From the NCBI RefSeq assembly GCF_033115175.1, contig NC_084827.1:54001201-54065200 (forward strand): 64,000 bases of DNA. Reading direction: 5' to 3'. The first letter of the stretch is position 1; each line of letters starts with the position of its first letter. Position numbers and translations under genes: made by a program. Below the pieces are notes generated by a model. That model ran no database searches. It was not told the DNA's origin and saw only the letters and a program-made list of their open reading frames with translations. This document shows positions 45,601 to 57,395 of the stretch, piece after piece. This stretch comes from Lepus europaeus. Lineage: Eukaryota; Chordata; Mammalia; Lagomorpha; Leporidae.

Positions 45601-47890
45601 AGTAAACAGAGGAATATTTATGGGAAAACGGCAGGGCCAAGTCTTTACTTATCAAAAGTCACCTTGAATGTAAATAGCCTCAGCTCTCCAGTTAAAGGAT
45701 ACTGACTGGCTGAATAGATTAAAAGACAAAACCGATCTATTGGATTCCTACACGTATCACATCTCACCAACAAAGATAAACACAGACTGAAAGTAAAAGG
45801 ATGGAAAAAGATATTTCATGCTAACAGAATGGAAAAAAGGGCAGGTGCTGTCACCATAATATTAGACAAAATGGACTTTAACATAAAAACTATTAAAAGA
45901 GACAAAGAACGCTATGACTAAGGATCAATTCAACATGACGATGTAACCATAATAAATATATACACACCCAATTACAGGGCAACAGGCTGTTTAAAAAAAC
46001 ATTAATGGATCTAAAGCAAGACACAGACTCCAAAATAATAAAAACAGGTGACTTCAACACTGCATTTTCATCAATAGACAGATCAACTAGACAGAAAATC
46101 AATAAAGAAACAACAGAGGTAAATGATGCTATGGACCAAATGGACCTAATTGATATCTACAGAACTTTTCACCCCACAATTGCAGAATACACATTCTCCT
46201 CATCAGTGCCTGAACTTCCTCTAAGATAGACCATATATTAACCCATAAAGCAAGCCTAAGCAAATTCAAAAAAATCAAAATCACACTATGCATCTTCTCT
46301 GACCACAATTAAATAAAGCTTCAAATCAACAACTCAATAATTTCTAGATCATATGCAAACACATGGACACTGAAAAACATGTTCCTGAATGAACAGTGGG
46401 TCATAGAAGAAACCAAAAAATTTCAGGAAACAAATGAAGATGACAATATATTATATCAAAATTTACAGTTTACAACAAAAGCAGTGATAAGAGGGAAGTT
46501 TAAAGCAATTGGTTCCTAAATGAAGAAACTGGAAAGGTACAAAATAAATGAGCTATCAATGTATCTCAAGGCCCTATGAAAACAACAATAAACCAAAGCA
46601 AAATTAGTAGGAAGAAAGAAGTAATGAAAATTAGAGAAGAGTTAAACAAAATTGAAAAAAAATCAGTAAAATGAAGAGCTGTTTAAAAAAAATGATACAT
46701 CATTGGCCCAACCACCCAAAAAAGAGGGAGAAGACCCAAGTCAATAAAATCAGAGATGAAAAGGAAATGTAACAACAGCTACTACAGAAATAAAAAGAAT
46801 CATCAGGAATTACTACAAAGAGCTGTATGTGAATAAACTGGGAAACCTAGAAGAAACAGATAGATTCCTGGACACATACAAACTACCTACCAAAATTGAG
46901 TCAAGAAGACATAGAAAACCTAAACAGACCAATAACCAAGATGGAAATTATATCAGTAATAACCCCCCCCCCCAAACAAAGAAAAGCCCAAGATCGCTTG
47001 CTTCACTGCTGAATTCTACCGCACGTTTAAAGAATAACTAATTCTAATTCTTATCAAGCTATTCAAAGCAAGTGAAAGGAGGGGATCCTCCAAAACTCCT
47101 ACTAGAAACCTGCATCACCTTAATTCCTAAGCCAGAAAAGATACAACAGAGAAAGAGAACTATAGACCAATCTCTCTGATGAACATAGATGCTTAATACT
47201 CAACAAAATATTAGCTAATTAAATCAAATAACATCAGAAAAAGTTCATTTACCCAGACCAAGTGGGATTTATCTCTGTAATGCAGGGAAGCTTCACAATT
47301 CACAAATCAATAAATGTGTTACATCACACTAAAAAACTGAAGAACAAAATCCATATGGTTACTCAATAGATGCAGGACAAGCAGTTGATAAAATACAACA
47401 TCCTCTAATGATGAAAATATTAAGCAAATTGGGTATAGAAGGAAGATTCCTCAACACAATCAAGGCAATACATAAGAGACCCACTGCCATCATCTTACTG
47501 AATGGTGAAAAGTTAAGCATTCCCCCTAAGATACAGAATCAGACAAGGATGCTTGCTTTCACCACTGCTATTGAAGTGAAATAGACATTTTGAGATTTGA
47601 TGATTGTTTCCAGCCCTTGTCTCTCTCATTGAGAAACATTGCCACTTTCTTTTTCTTCATACTATTTGTTGAACTCTTTTACTTATTGTATGGTTAACCA
47701 TATAATCATTAAGTAAACTGAAAATAGATCTTTGTAAAAATTAAAAGTTGGAATGTGAGAATGAAGAGAAGGAAGGGTTGAAGCATGGATGGGAGGGAGG
47801 ATAAGGCAGGAAGTGTCACTATGTTACTAAATCTGTATTTATGAAGTATATGAAACTTGCATAAATTAAATAAAATTAAAACTAATGCTC

Positions 47891-48804
47891 CTGAACATCT
47901 TTATACAACTTTAATTAAACAGCTTTGTTGTATTATGTTTTACAATCTGAATATAAAGGAATTGCCATTTCAATGACTGTATGTAATTACACCCCCTCAT
48001 CTTCTAGCAACAAACATCTGTATATGAAAGCAAATTACTAATCATTTGCTTTCTTACTATTTTCATTTATTTTGCTTAATCATGTAAATTTTCAAGGATA
48101 GATTTTTGCACTGCAACCAAGACTAAAAATCTGTTACAGCAACTTATGCTTAGCCCAGGAAGTCAAAAGAAAAGAGTAGAAATGCTGAATTTTTCAAATA
48201 GTACTCCTGTCATGTTTGAAACAATATATGAAAATCTATCCATTTTTCATAAATAAACTTTGAAATTTTTTTCACATCAGTATAAAATATTATAGAATAT
48301 CAAAGCATATTTCAGGAATTTATCATGGTTCAGTTGTTTTTCATTTTAAATAAAATTCTTCTATAATACCCAAAAGAAATTATTGTATTTCTTCTTGTAA
48401 CTATTATTTATATTTTTTTAGCTATTTAAAAAACCCTACCATTACATTTCTCCCTTCCTTTTATATTTAGTAGGGAATTTTATGGTATCTACCCAAGGGG
48501 TTTTGGTGAATATATGTTTGTTTTGCTGTAACCTTGACTTGCATTTTTAATAATGACATATTTAAGTACAACCAGAGATACTCTGGCATAGTTTCATATT
48601 TTATCTTTACAGTCTCTTTTTTTCCTTACCAATACATTGAGAATGTCTGCCCTCTGGTCCTTATCAGTCAGTTAAGCTGGAAATTACCATCCTCTGTTTC
48701 CTTTGCCACAGTGATTGCTCCAAAGACGGGCACATGACCCCAGAGGAAGAGGAAGAGTGCTCCACTGTGGATGGTATGAGACAAATTCTCTACTTTGGGT
48801 CAAG
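47891..48804. other. AT-rich intronic DNA, nothing recognised
   Basis: No exon or named repeat was recognised. 48690-48770 is GC-richer but has no identified family. Confidence 0.45.
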
Positions 48805-49315
48805 AGTGTGAAAGGGGTGAGTGTTTAGTGTATGGATTAAGATCATGGTTTGGACACTTGATTCCCACATCAGAGTGCCAGTGTTTGAATCCTAGCTCTA
48901 GCTCCTGACTCCAGTTTCCTGCTAAATGAAGATCCCAGGAGATAGCAGTAATATCCCAAATAGTTGCGTTCCTTTCACACACATAGGAAAACTGAATTCT
49001 TGGCTCTGGCTTCTACCTAGTTCAGCTCCAGTTGATGCAGGCATTTGGGGAGTAAACCAAATGGGAGCTGTCTCTGTCTCTCTGCATCTCAAGTTAGCAT
49101 AAAATGAGACCAGTAACTCTTCAGTCTCCTGAGGAAGCCTGAGAAAAGGTCAACTTGCACAGAAAAATTCACAAAAAGGTTGAGCACTAAAACTGGCCAG
49201 TGGCTGGTATTTTCTGGGGTCATTTCCTCTTGTGAATTTCTTAGTGACATCTCTCTCTCTCTTCTCCCTCCATCACTCTTCCTTTAAAATAAATAAAAGA
49301 ATCTTTTAAAAATTA
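48805..49315 (+). mobile_element. CSINE (old), interrupted
   Basis: The head and body run to about 49105 (tgcaggcatttggggagtaa). Then about 135 bp of unrelated sequence precede a second CT tract and AAATAAATAAAAG tail at 49245-49315. Either the SINE was split or a second SINE remnant follows. Confidence 0.7.
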
Positions 49316-49799
49316 TGAACTTTAAATTGACTGGGAAACATCACAGCAGTCCAAAGCCAAACTAAATTTTGACCCAGCGAATTCATCATTAATTAAAAGA
49401 AAATGAACTGAAAGTATCAGACTACCAAAAGTAATAAACATTTGAAGAAGCTATTTGTCTTGGGAATAAATTATTGAAACTCTTTTCCTGTTATTTAGAC
49501 CCTTGTAGGAGCTGAGATCATTTTAAACTACCTTTTCCACTGATGATAACAATTAGAAGCAGCCAAACAGAGCACTCCCTGTCTCGTTCAAAACAGAAGG
49601 TAGAATATGAGATGGACTCAGATATTTCATCACTAAAAGACACATTGCTGTAATCAGTTCAACCAATAAACATGTTTCTTTGGTGTGATAAGTATTAACA
49701 AATAAAAAATGATTTAAAGGGCCAAATAATAACTCAGTTAACTTTATTTCAGAAGATAGGGTATTTTTAAAGCTTATTTTAAAATTTTAGATTAACATA
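49316..49799. other. AT-rich intronic DNA, nothing recognised
   Basis: No gene or clear repeat is visible. Confidence 0.45.
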
Positions 49800-50742
49800 T
49801 AATACACTTTTTTAACCTCAAACCTTTTATTTAAAGCATACAAACTTCATGCATATAATAAAAACAAATTTAGGAACATAGTGATTCTTTTTAAGGGCTA
49901 CCATGCAAATTTTGAACGCATAAACACAATATAAACTGAACATACCAGGTAACCAGTCTTTCTATTTCCCTTCTCTTTGTTTTTAGAGCCTACTGATTCC
50001 TTTCCTCCAGTTCTTTACATGTGACTATTATACACCATCATAAGCCAGAGTCAATCCACTTTGCTGCAAAACACCAAAACCAGTTGCATTCACCCTATTT
50101 TGTTTTAGTACCCAACATCCAACCTTTCTTATCCACCTCTTCCACCCTCCCATCTTCCAGTAATCATTACCATATACATAATTATTAACTTCCAAATATG
50201 AGAGAGCATGTGGCATTTTTCTTTCCGTATCCAGTTGATTTCACTTAACCTAATGATTTCCAGCCCTATCCATTGTGTTGCAAATGTCAGGATTTCATTC
50301 ATTTTATGGCAGAATAACACTATAACACTCCATTGTGTATCGAGAGTGCACTTTATTTGTCCATTTAGCTACTGATGGACACCTAGGTTGATTCCATATC
50401 TTAGTGAACAATGGAAGTGCAGGTATCTCTTTTTTTATTTTTTTTAATTTATTTTATTTTTTTTAATTGGGGCTGGCTCTGTGGTACAGCGGCTTAATGC
50501 CCTGATCTGAAACGCCAGCATCCCATATGGGCGCCGGATCAAGACCCGGCTGCTCCACTTCCCATCCAGCTGTTTGCTACGGCCTGGGAAAGCAGTAGAA
50601 GATGGCCCAAGTCCTTGGGCCCCTGCACCCACGTGGGAGACCCAGAGGAAGCTCCTGGTTCCTGGCTCTGGATTGGCGCAGCTCTGGCCGTTGTGGTCAA
50701 TTGAGGAGTGAGCCATTGGATGGAAGACCTCTCTCTCTCTAA

Positions 50743-50774
<32 letters not shown>

Positions 50775-51010
50775 CTCCTCTCTCTGTGTAACTCTGACTT
50801 TCAAATAAATAAATAAAATCTTTTTTTTAAAAAAAAAGGTATCTCTTTTATCAGCTATTTTCATTTCCTTAGGATGTACACCCAAAGGGGAATGGCGGGG
50901 TCACACAGCAGATCTGTTTTCAGTGTTTTGAGGAGTCCCCACACAAGAATATGACTGTATTAATTTACATTCCCACCAATAGTTTCTAAGGGTTCCTTTA
51001 GAGATGGAGT
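49800..51010 (-). mobile_element. Ancient L1M 3' region, split by a CSINE
   Basis: atttcacttaacctaatgat, cactccattgtgtatcgaga, actgatggacacctaggttg and, past the SINE, acattcccaccaatagtttc follow the L1 ORF2 C-terminus and 3' UTR in reverse. The CSINE at 50470-50837 interrupts it. Confidence 0.75.
50470..50837 (+). mobile_element. CSINE nested in an ancient L1, with a T-rich 5' extension
   Basis: The head ggggctggctctgtggtaca, complete body, CT tract (50731-50770) and AAATAAATAAAATC tail. Target-site duplication ggtatctcttt at 50422-50432 and 50838-50848. Between the left duplication and the SINE head lie about 37 bp of T/A-rich sequence (50433-50469) that belong to neither. Confidence 0.92.
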
Positions 51011-51085
51011 ATTCTGATGAATTCAATTTCATTTGGCCCAAAGAAATCCTTCATGTTCCCTGGGAATTTTGTAAAATGCGTATAT

Positions 51086-51172
51086 ATGAGGGTGCCTTCA
51101 AGTTTTCATGAAGAATGGAATTTAAAAATAAGGTGGATTTTACATGAACTTCTTGAAGATCCTTCACAAATC
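51086..51172. mobile_element. Mariner-type MITE
   Basis: The inverted termini gagggtgccttcaa and ttgaagatccttc bound about 85 bp with an internal near-palindrome. Related to the copy at 35500-35635. It is non-coding. Confidence 0.7.
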
Positions 51173-52313
51173 TTTCCAACTGTAGGATTATAACTTTTGA
51201 TTAAGCCTTTTTTGATACCTTATGTTAGCTTTCTGAGTTTCTAATCTCTTTGCATAATACTCTTCTGCATACATAAAATAAAACCAATTGAAATAACCTC
51301 CCACTGTCTCCAAGATATACCCTGGAGGTTTTTATAAAAAAAAAATATATCCCTCATCTGAATTTGTTCGCCACAGATTTCTCCCTTCTGCACACACACA
51401 TACACACACACTCATGCTAAATATAGAAGAATTGGATTCATTAAGCTTTCCCCGTTTGGAACAAACCTATACAAATTTAAGAGACCACCATTTAAGCATT
51501 CTACCTAATTCAAATTCCATTTTACTCTTTTAATTCGTCTTTTAAAATGCACTTCAAAGTATATGCCAGATGGCTTTTTAAACAGACAAGTTCTTTCTTT
51601 AAGATTCTGTGAGGCATAGGTTTGCATTTATCATTTCCTCATGGTTCCTCCAAGTTTTACTTTTTCACATTGCTTTCTGTTAACACTGTCTGGGTTTCTC
51701 CTCTTAATATCATGCGTGTTTTATTCACTGATCATTTACAATGATGAAAATTATTACGTCATTTTGTCTCTAGGGTGTCAATGTCCAAAGCTGTTTTATT
51801 TGCGTGGTGATTTGAATCACTTTTCAAACAAAGACAGCCTCATTTGTCTTCTAAGAAAACTCTCAGCACTTTCTGTCCCCCTTTATTCCACCTCTGCCTT
51901 TGTCTGCCTTCCAGTCCTGACCGTTTTTCAGTTGGACTTCTGGATTGCCTTCCCGTGGCTTCCCAGACTGCAGACAGGGAGCCCTATAATTTCTTCTTCA
52001 CAGCACCAGATCTGTGTAAAATTCCTTTTTAAAATCTCCCTGTATCTCCCAATTAGCTCTACATTGTGTAGAGTCTAAATTCCTCTTGACAGCATTGAAT
52101 GTTTCATAAATTATCTGCACCATGACTGCTTTGCAGTTTCTATCACCCACTACTTCATCCAGCACAGAATGATGTCAACAGTCAAGCTGACATACTTCCA
52201 TTCACTAATATCATATGTTCTCTCAAGTTGAAAGGGCTTTGAGCATGAAGTTTCCCCTCGCTGGAACCTTGTCAACCCAACCTCTAGCTACATTACATAT
52301 TCTTCAATTCCAA
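51173..52313. other. Intronic DNA, no gene recognised
   Basis: The plus-strand frame at 51641-52078 is 145 codons but shows no family and no splice context in the PCLO direction. A CA-rich patch lies at 51391-51412. Confidence 0.4.
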
Positions 52314-52325
52314 GATCTATCCAAA

Positions 52326-52562
52326 GGGGCGTGCCCTGTGGTGCATCAAGTCAAGCTGCAACTGCCCGGGAAAGCAGGGAAGCATGACTCAGGTGCTTCC
52401 TTCCTGCCACCCATGTGGGCAACCCAGACAGAATTCCTGATTCCAGGCTTTTACAGCCATTTGAGTAGTGAACCAGTGGATGGAAGATCTTTCTCTGTAT
52501 CTCTCTCTCTCTCTCTCTCGCTGTGTCTTTCACATAAATAAGTAAGTGAATTTTTTTTTTAA
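52326..52562 (+). mobile_element. CSINE with internal deletion, antisense to PCLO
   Basis: The head (ggggcgtgccctgtggtgca) is joined directly to the second half of the body (ctgcccgggaaagcaggg), so about 90 bp are missing. CT tract and tail are normal. Flanks gatctatccaaa and gaactatctaaa look like a mutated target-site duplication. Confidence 0.88.
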
Positions 52563-53474
52563 AGAACTATCTAAAAATGTATTCCTGTCACAAGACTTTC
52601 CTAACATGAGCTCAAACAGAGTGCCTTGATATCCACTGGACATTCATCTCTATTGTAACTCATATCTCCATTGTTCATGAATGTGTCTGTCTGTCGCATG
52701 AGATGGATTTTCTCTGGTACAACTTAGCATTAATCATCATACAAAGATCCAGCTATGCTTTTTGGAATAAGAAACATAGTAAGATGCAGAGTTACTAAAC
52801 TCTGAAATAAATCCTGTTTTTTTTATTGTGATATCAGCTACCTGAGGTCTAGCATAAATATTCTAATGCCCATCACAGAAGGTTGTTGTAAGAACAGGAG
52901 CCAACAATTTCTTTTAAAGATCTCAGCAGAATGCTTGGCAAATAAATGGCAGCTGGTTGTTGTTATTGTTTTTAATGGCATGTATTGAATTTACAGGAAA
53001 AGGTGAATCATCGAGTAGAATAAATATATATTATAGTATAAGTAATATAAGTATTATAATATATATTATTCAATGGCATTAAGGTAAAAGTCTTGCTACC
53101 TCTATTTAGTATTCTGTAACACCAATAACAGTTGTCTGCCCTCAACAGTGCAATGTAATTTACAGAATTCATAATAGCATGCAATTTCCTGGATAAGTAA
53201 TCATCTGCTTTGGATGATAACAGTCTAAAACTGCATCTGCTTGGTGCAGGAAAATACTCAAATGCGAAAGATGATGTGAGTTCTTAGCAAATCTTTTTTA
53301 AAAGAAAAGGTTTAAACAGTATGATCTTTTTTTTCTCCAAAGTTTTCATTAGAACAAAACAATAATAGAATATGTTGATTCTTTTAGGGCCCACTTAAGG
53401 CACAGGCAGTGAGTGTTTCAGCTCATCTCTGCGTTACTTTCTTTTCAGATAACACATTTTTAATGCACATTACA
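52563..53474. other. AT-rich intronic DNA with a palindrome
   Basis: A MIR-like minus-strand tail at about 52860-52980 (aaggttgttgtaagaacagg, gcttggcaaataaatggcag). An AT-only inverted repeat lies at 53023-53067. Otherwise nothing was recognised. Confidence 0.5.
53023..53067. repeat. AT-rich inverted repeat
   Basis: Perfect 13-bp arms aatatatattata (53023-53035) and tataatatatatt (53055-53067) with a 19-bp loop. Confidence 0.9.
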
Positions 53475-53484
53475 GTCAAAGGTT

Positions 53485-53728
53485 TGGGGACTGGCACTGT
53501 GGCATGGTGAGTGAGGCCACTGCCTACAGTGTCAGCATCCTATGTGGGCACCGGTTCAATTCCCACCTGCTCAACTTCCGATCCAGCTTTCTGCTATGGT
53601 TTGGAAGGGCAGTGGAGGATGGCCCGGGTGCTTGGGCCCCTGCACACATATGGGAGACCTGGAAGAAGCTCCTGGATCTTGGCTTTAAATCCATACAGCT
53701 CAGGCTGTTGTGGTCATTTGGGTGGAAA

Positions 53729-53767
<39 letters not shown>

Positions 53768-53865
53768 TCTCTCTCTCTCTTTCTCTCTCTGCTTCTGCCT
53801 CTCTGTGACTCTGCCTTTCAAATAAATAAATAAATCTTTAAAAAAAAAAAAAACTCAAAAACAAA
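53485..53865 (+). mobile_element. CSINE, antisense to PCLO
   Basis: The head ggggactggcactgtggcat, body, a long interrupted CT tract (53731-53800) and AAATAAATAAATAAATC tail. Target-site duplication tcaaaggttt at 53475-53484 and 53866-53875. Confidence 0.95.
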
Positions 53866-54004
53866 TCAAAGGTTTAATGGTCTACTAAATAAAGAATTCT
53901 CCTAATAAAAAGTGAAAAGACCATAGTTCGACAGGAAAATAGGCAATGGCTATAAATAATAAGTGAAAAGATTTTTAACTTCGTTAATATAAAATAAATG
54001 TTAA

Positions 54005-54325
54005 AACACCGGGTTCTAGTCCCGGTCGGGGCACCGATCCTGTCCCGGTTGCTCCTCTTCCAGGCCAGCTCTCTGCTGTGGCTAGGGAGTGCAGTGGAGG
54101 ATGGCCCAAGTCCTTGGGTCCTGCACCCCATGGGAGACCAGGAGAAGCACCTGGCTCCTGCCATCGGAACAGCGCGGTGCGCCGGCCGCAGCGCGCTACC
54201 GCGGCGGCCATTGGAGGGTGAACCAACGGCAAAAGGAAGACCTTTCTCTCTGTCTCTCTCTCTCACTGTCCACTCTGCCTGTCAAAAAAAAAAATAAAAT
54301 AAAATAAAAAATAAAAAAAAATAAA
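54005..54325 (+). mobile_element. CSINE, young but 5'-truncated
   Basis: It begins at the B-box-like segment (accgggttctagtcccgg) and lacks the first 60 or so bases with the A box. The remainder is near-consensus and ends in an (AAAAT)n tail (54285-54325). No clear target-site duplication beyond aaaacac. Confidence 0.9.
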
Positions 54326-54838
54326 AAACACTCAGAAAATTATTAAAAAGACAGCAGTATATCATGCATAAGAGTTCATTGTTTCTAGAAATATTTGATA
54401 TCTTCATTATATCTCTTTATTTCCAAGTTATTAAGATGTCCCTGGGTGTAATAGTCTTTTCATTCATTGTCTTTTCAATGTGGGAAACTGCTTTCTTCAA
54501 TTTAAGTAAAAAGTGTTTTTGTTTTCGAATATTTCTCATCTTTCTTTGGAATTACTACTACTTGGACTATGAACCTTACCCATCTTCATTTTCTTGTCTT
54601 AAGAATTGTGAGTTTTTTGTAACTTTTTTTCAGTGAAAGACAGTTTTCACTGAAATTTCAGTTCTTAAACAATAAACATGCTTAATCTCTATTTTGTCCT
54701 TGTTTTGAGCAAACTGTGGAGATTTTTATTGAGAATATAGTCGTTAGGCAAACAAAGTTTACTCCTCATTTGTTTGTTGCCTTCATCACTGGCTCATTCT
54801 GTCAAGTTGATTTAATTATTATTTTTATGTTCTTTATT

Positions 54839-55168
54839 CAGGCATGCATTGTGGTGCAGTGGGTTAAGCCAGTGCTTGCTATGCCTACATCCATATTTGA
54901 GTGCTGGTTCCAGTTCTGGCTATTCTACTTCTGATACAGTGCCTTGCTAATGCTCCAGAAAAAGCAGTAGAGGATGGCTCAAATAGTTGGCTCCCTGCCA
55001 TCCATATAAGAGACCCAGATGGAGTTCCTGGCTCCTGGCTTCAGCCTGGCCAAGCTCTGGATGTTATGAGCATGTAGGGATTGAACCAATAGACAGAACA
55101 TTGCTCTCTCTCTCTCTGTCCATCTTTACCTGTCACTCTTTCAAATAATAAGTAAATCTTTTAAAAAA
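54839..55168 (+). mobile_element. CSINE (older), antisense to PCLO
   Basis: The head caggcatgcattgtggtgca, complete body, short CT tract and a tcaaataataagtaaatc tail. Confidence 0.9.
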
Positions 55169-55514
55169 TGTCTGTTGTTTCTTTGATGGCTTAAACGTAG
55201 GCCTCTTATCTTGCTTAGAATGTGTCCCCTGAACTAATACCAACACTCCCCTAAATTTGCTTCAAATATTTTTATTTTATTTTTACCCCTTATCTTAATT
55301 TCATTTAAGATTATTTGAGATATTGAATAATCTAGAAGTCTGATTTTCTTTGCTTACAGAAGAAAGTTATAGCCATCATATTCTACCAAAAGAATATAAT
55401 ACCATTGGGATTTATAGTTTATAGTAATAATTTACTTTAGAATATTTGTGAACCATGTCACTCCATTTATCTAACATTTATCCATTCTGTGTTAACACAA
55501 TGTTGTTTTGAGTT
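55169..55514. other. AT-rich intronic DNA, nothing recognised
   Basis: No gene or clear repeat is visible. Confidence 0.5.
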
Positions 55515-55525
55515 CAGTAACTTTT

Positions 55526-55862
55526 TTTTTAAGATTTTATTTGTTTATTTGACAGGTAGAGTTACAGACAGTGAGAGGAAGAGACAGAGAGAAAGTCTTC
55601 CTTCTACTGGTTCACTCCCCAAATAGCCACAACAGCCGGAGCTGCACCAATCGGAAGCCAGGAGCTAGGTGCTTCTTCCAGGTCTTCCATGTGGGTGCAG
55701 GGGCCCAAGCACTTGGGCCATCTTGTGCTATCCCAGGCCACAGCAGAGAGTTGGACTTGAAGAAGAGCAATCGGGACAGAATCTGGCGCCCCAACCAGGA
55801 CTAGAGCCCAGGGTGCCAGCGCCGCAGGCGGAGGATTAGCCCAGTGATCCGCGGCGCCAGCC
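55526..55862 (-). mobile_element. CSINE (young), first of a stacked pair
   Basis: The complement of a full CSINE. Its flanks cagtaactttt (55515-55525) and cagtaacttt (55863-55872) are its target-site duplication; the right copy is also the left copy for the next SINE. Confidence 0.95.
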
Positions 55863-55872
55863 CAGTAACTTT

Positions 55873-56192
55873 GTTTTTTTTTTTTTTTTGACAGGCACAG
55901 TGGACAGTGAGAGAGAGACAGAGAAAGGTCTTCCTTTGCCGTTGGTTCACCCCCCAGTGGCCCACCACACTGATCCAAAGGCAGGAGCCAGGTGCTTCTC
56001 CTGGTCTCCCATGCGGGTTCAGGGCCCAAGGACTTGGGCCATCCTCCACTGCACTCCCGTGCCACAGCAGGAGCTGGCCTGGAAGAGCGGCAACCGGGAC
56101 AGAATCCGGTGCCCCAATCGGGACTAGAACCCAGTGTGCCAGCGCCACAAGGCGGAGGATTAGCCTGTTGAGCCACAGCGCCAGCCCCAGCC
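55873..56192 (-). mobile_element. CSINE (young), second of a stacked pair
   Basis: A T-run tail (55874-55890), GA tract, body with a small deletion near the ggccattg block, and head end gagccacagcgccagcccc. A third cagtaactttt lies at 56193-56203, so both SINEs integrated at the same target sequence in the same orientation. Confidence 0.95.
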
Positions 56193-56211
56193 CAGTAACT
56201 TTTATGGAAAT

Positions 56212-56515
56212 TCGCATTTATTTACTTTTATTTGAGAGACAGAGAGAGAGACAGAGAGAGAAGTCTTCTGTCAGCTAGTTCACTCCCTAAATTCCTGCAA
56301 AAGCCTTGTGTGAGCCAGGCCAAAGCCAGGAGCCCAGAACTCAATCTGGATCTCCCACATGGATGGCAGAGATAAAACTACTTGAGTCATTATCCGCTGC
56401 CTCCCAGGGTGTTTATTAGCAATAAGTTGAAAACAGAGCTGAGACTCTATCCAAGCAGTTCATACATGTGATAATGGTGTCCCAGGTGGCATTTTAACTG
56501 CTGCATCAAATCTAC
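56212..56515 (-). mobile_element. CSINE (old), sense to PCLO
   Basis: The tail complement tatttacttttatttgagag, GA tract, diverged body, and head end near gcattttaactgctgcatca. With the pair above it forms three SINEs in one orientation. Confidence 0.85.
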
Positions 56516-56679
56516 TTCTCTGGAAAATTGTAAACTTGGTGAAGCAGAATTTTTATTTGGGGGTGGTAAAATACCAAGGGCCTTTAATATAAACGGCATT
56601 GATATTAGTTGATTGGCCCATAATCATCACCATTATTGGATATTTCTCTTCCCAAATCATTTGAAATTATTTTACAATT

Positions 56680-57044
56680 GGGCTGGTGCTGTGGTGTAGT
56701 GGCTAAACCTTCCCCTGTGGTGCCAGTATCCCACATGAGTACCAGTTCTAGTCCTGGCTGCTCCTCTTCTAATCCAGTCCTCTGCAATGGCCTGGCAAAG
56801 CAGTAGAAGATGGCTCAAGTGCTTGGGCCCCTGAACCTGTGTGGGAGATCCAGAAGAAGCTCCTGTTTCCTGTCTCTTGGCTTCTGGCTCTTGGCTCCTT
56901 GCTCCTGGCTTAGGACAGGCTCAGCTCCCGCCATTGCTCCCACCTGGGGAGTGAACCAGAGAATGGAAGACCTTTCTCTCTGTCTTTCCTCTCTCTGTCT
57001 GTAACTCTACCTCTCAAATAAATAAATAATATCTTTTAAAAAAA
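56680..57044 (+). mobile_element. CSINE with an internal short duplication, antisense to PCLO
   Basis: A complete CSINE whose ggctcctggctt segment is repeated with variation (56865-56915: cttctggctcttggctcctt and neighbours). Imperfect flanks gaaattattttacaatt and gaaatgatcttacaaatt are the likely target-site duplication. Confidence 0.9.
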
Positions 57045-57149
57045 AGAAATGATCTTACAAATTAGCTCTATGCATAAAAATTTTTCGTGAAACACTGTAA
57101 CCATCAATATTGACATAAATGTTTATAAGTATAATGGTAAGAGTTGGGC

Positions 57150-57360
57150 ACTGTTAGATTATCTATCTGTACAGTCTGAACCTGACTGTTTAATTAGTTG
57201 CTATATAACTCTGGGTGAATGGTTTCATTACCCTGGGTCTCTGTTTCCCTTGCTATAGAATGGAAATTATTATTCCGTTTATTCTACATCTATGCCTCCT
57301 ATTGTTTTGTGACAAATGAAGCAAATAATGCAAAGGCATTCAGAGTAAAATAAGCACTAC
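57150..57360 (-). repeat. MIR SINE remnant
   Basis: gggtctctgtttcccttgct followed by atagaatggaaattattatt is the complement of the MIR core, preceded by a ggttgaatggtttc-like block. Confidence 0.65.
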
Positions 57361-57395
57361 CTATCTGTAATATTACACATCTTTTGTTTTTTTTT

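Larger units (their letters stand above)
44220..47890 (+). mobile_element. Ancient lagomorph L1 with 5' UTR, ORF1, deleted ORF2 and 3' UTR
   Basis: A GC-richer 5' region (44225-44660), then ORF1 (about 45070-45600), ORF2 (about 45640-47572) and 3' UTR to 47890. The 5' region is split by the CSINE at 44675-45006. ORF2 endonuclease and RT text (tgaatgtaaatagcctcagc; gacttcaacactgcattttc; gaccaagtgggatttatctc) runs with many stops up to the RT block near 47572. There it jumps directly to the 3' UTR, so the catalytic half and C-terminus are deleted. A (C)11 run lies at 46963. Confidence 0.85.

Noticed and set aside
51641-52078. 145-codon plus-strand frame
   Set aside because: Low-complexity hydrophobic translation, no family, opposite strand to PCLO, no promoter or splice context.
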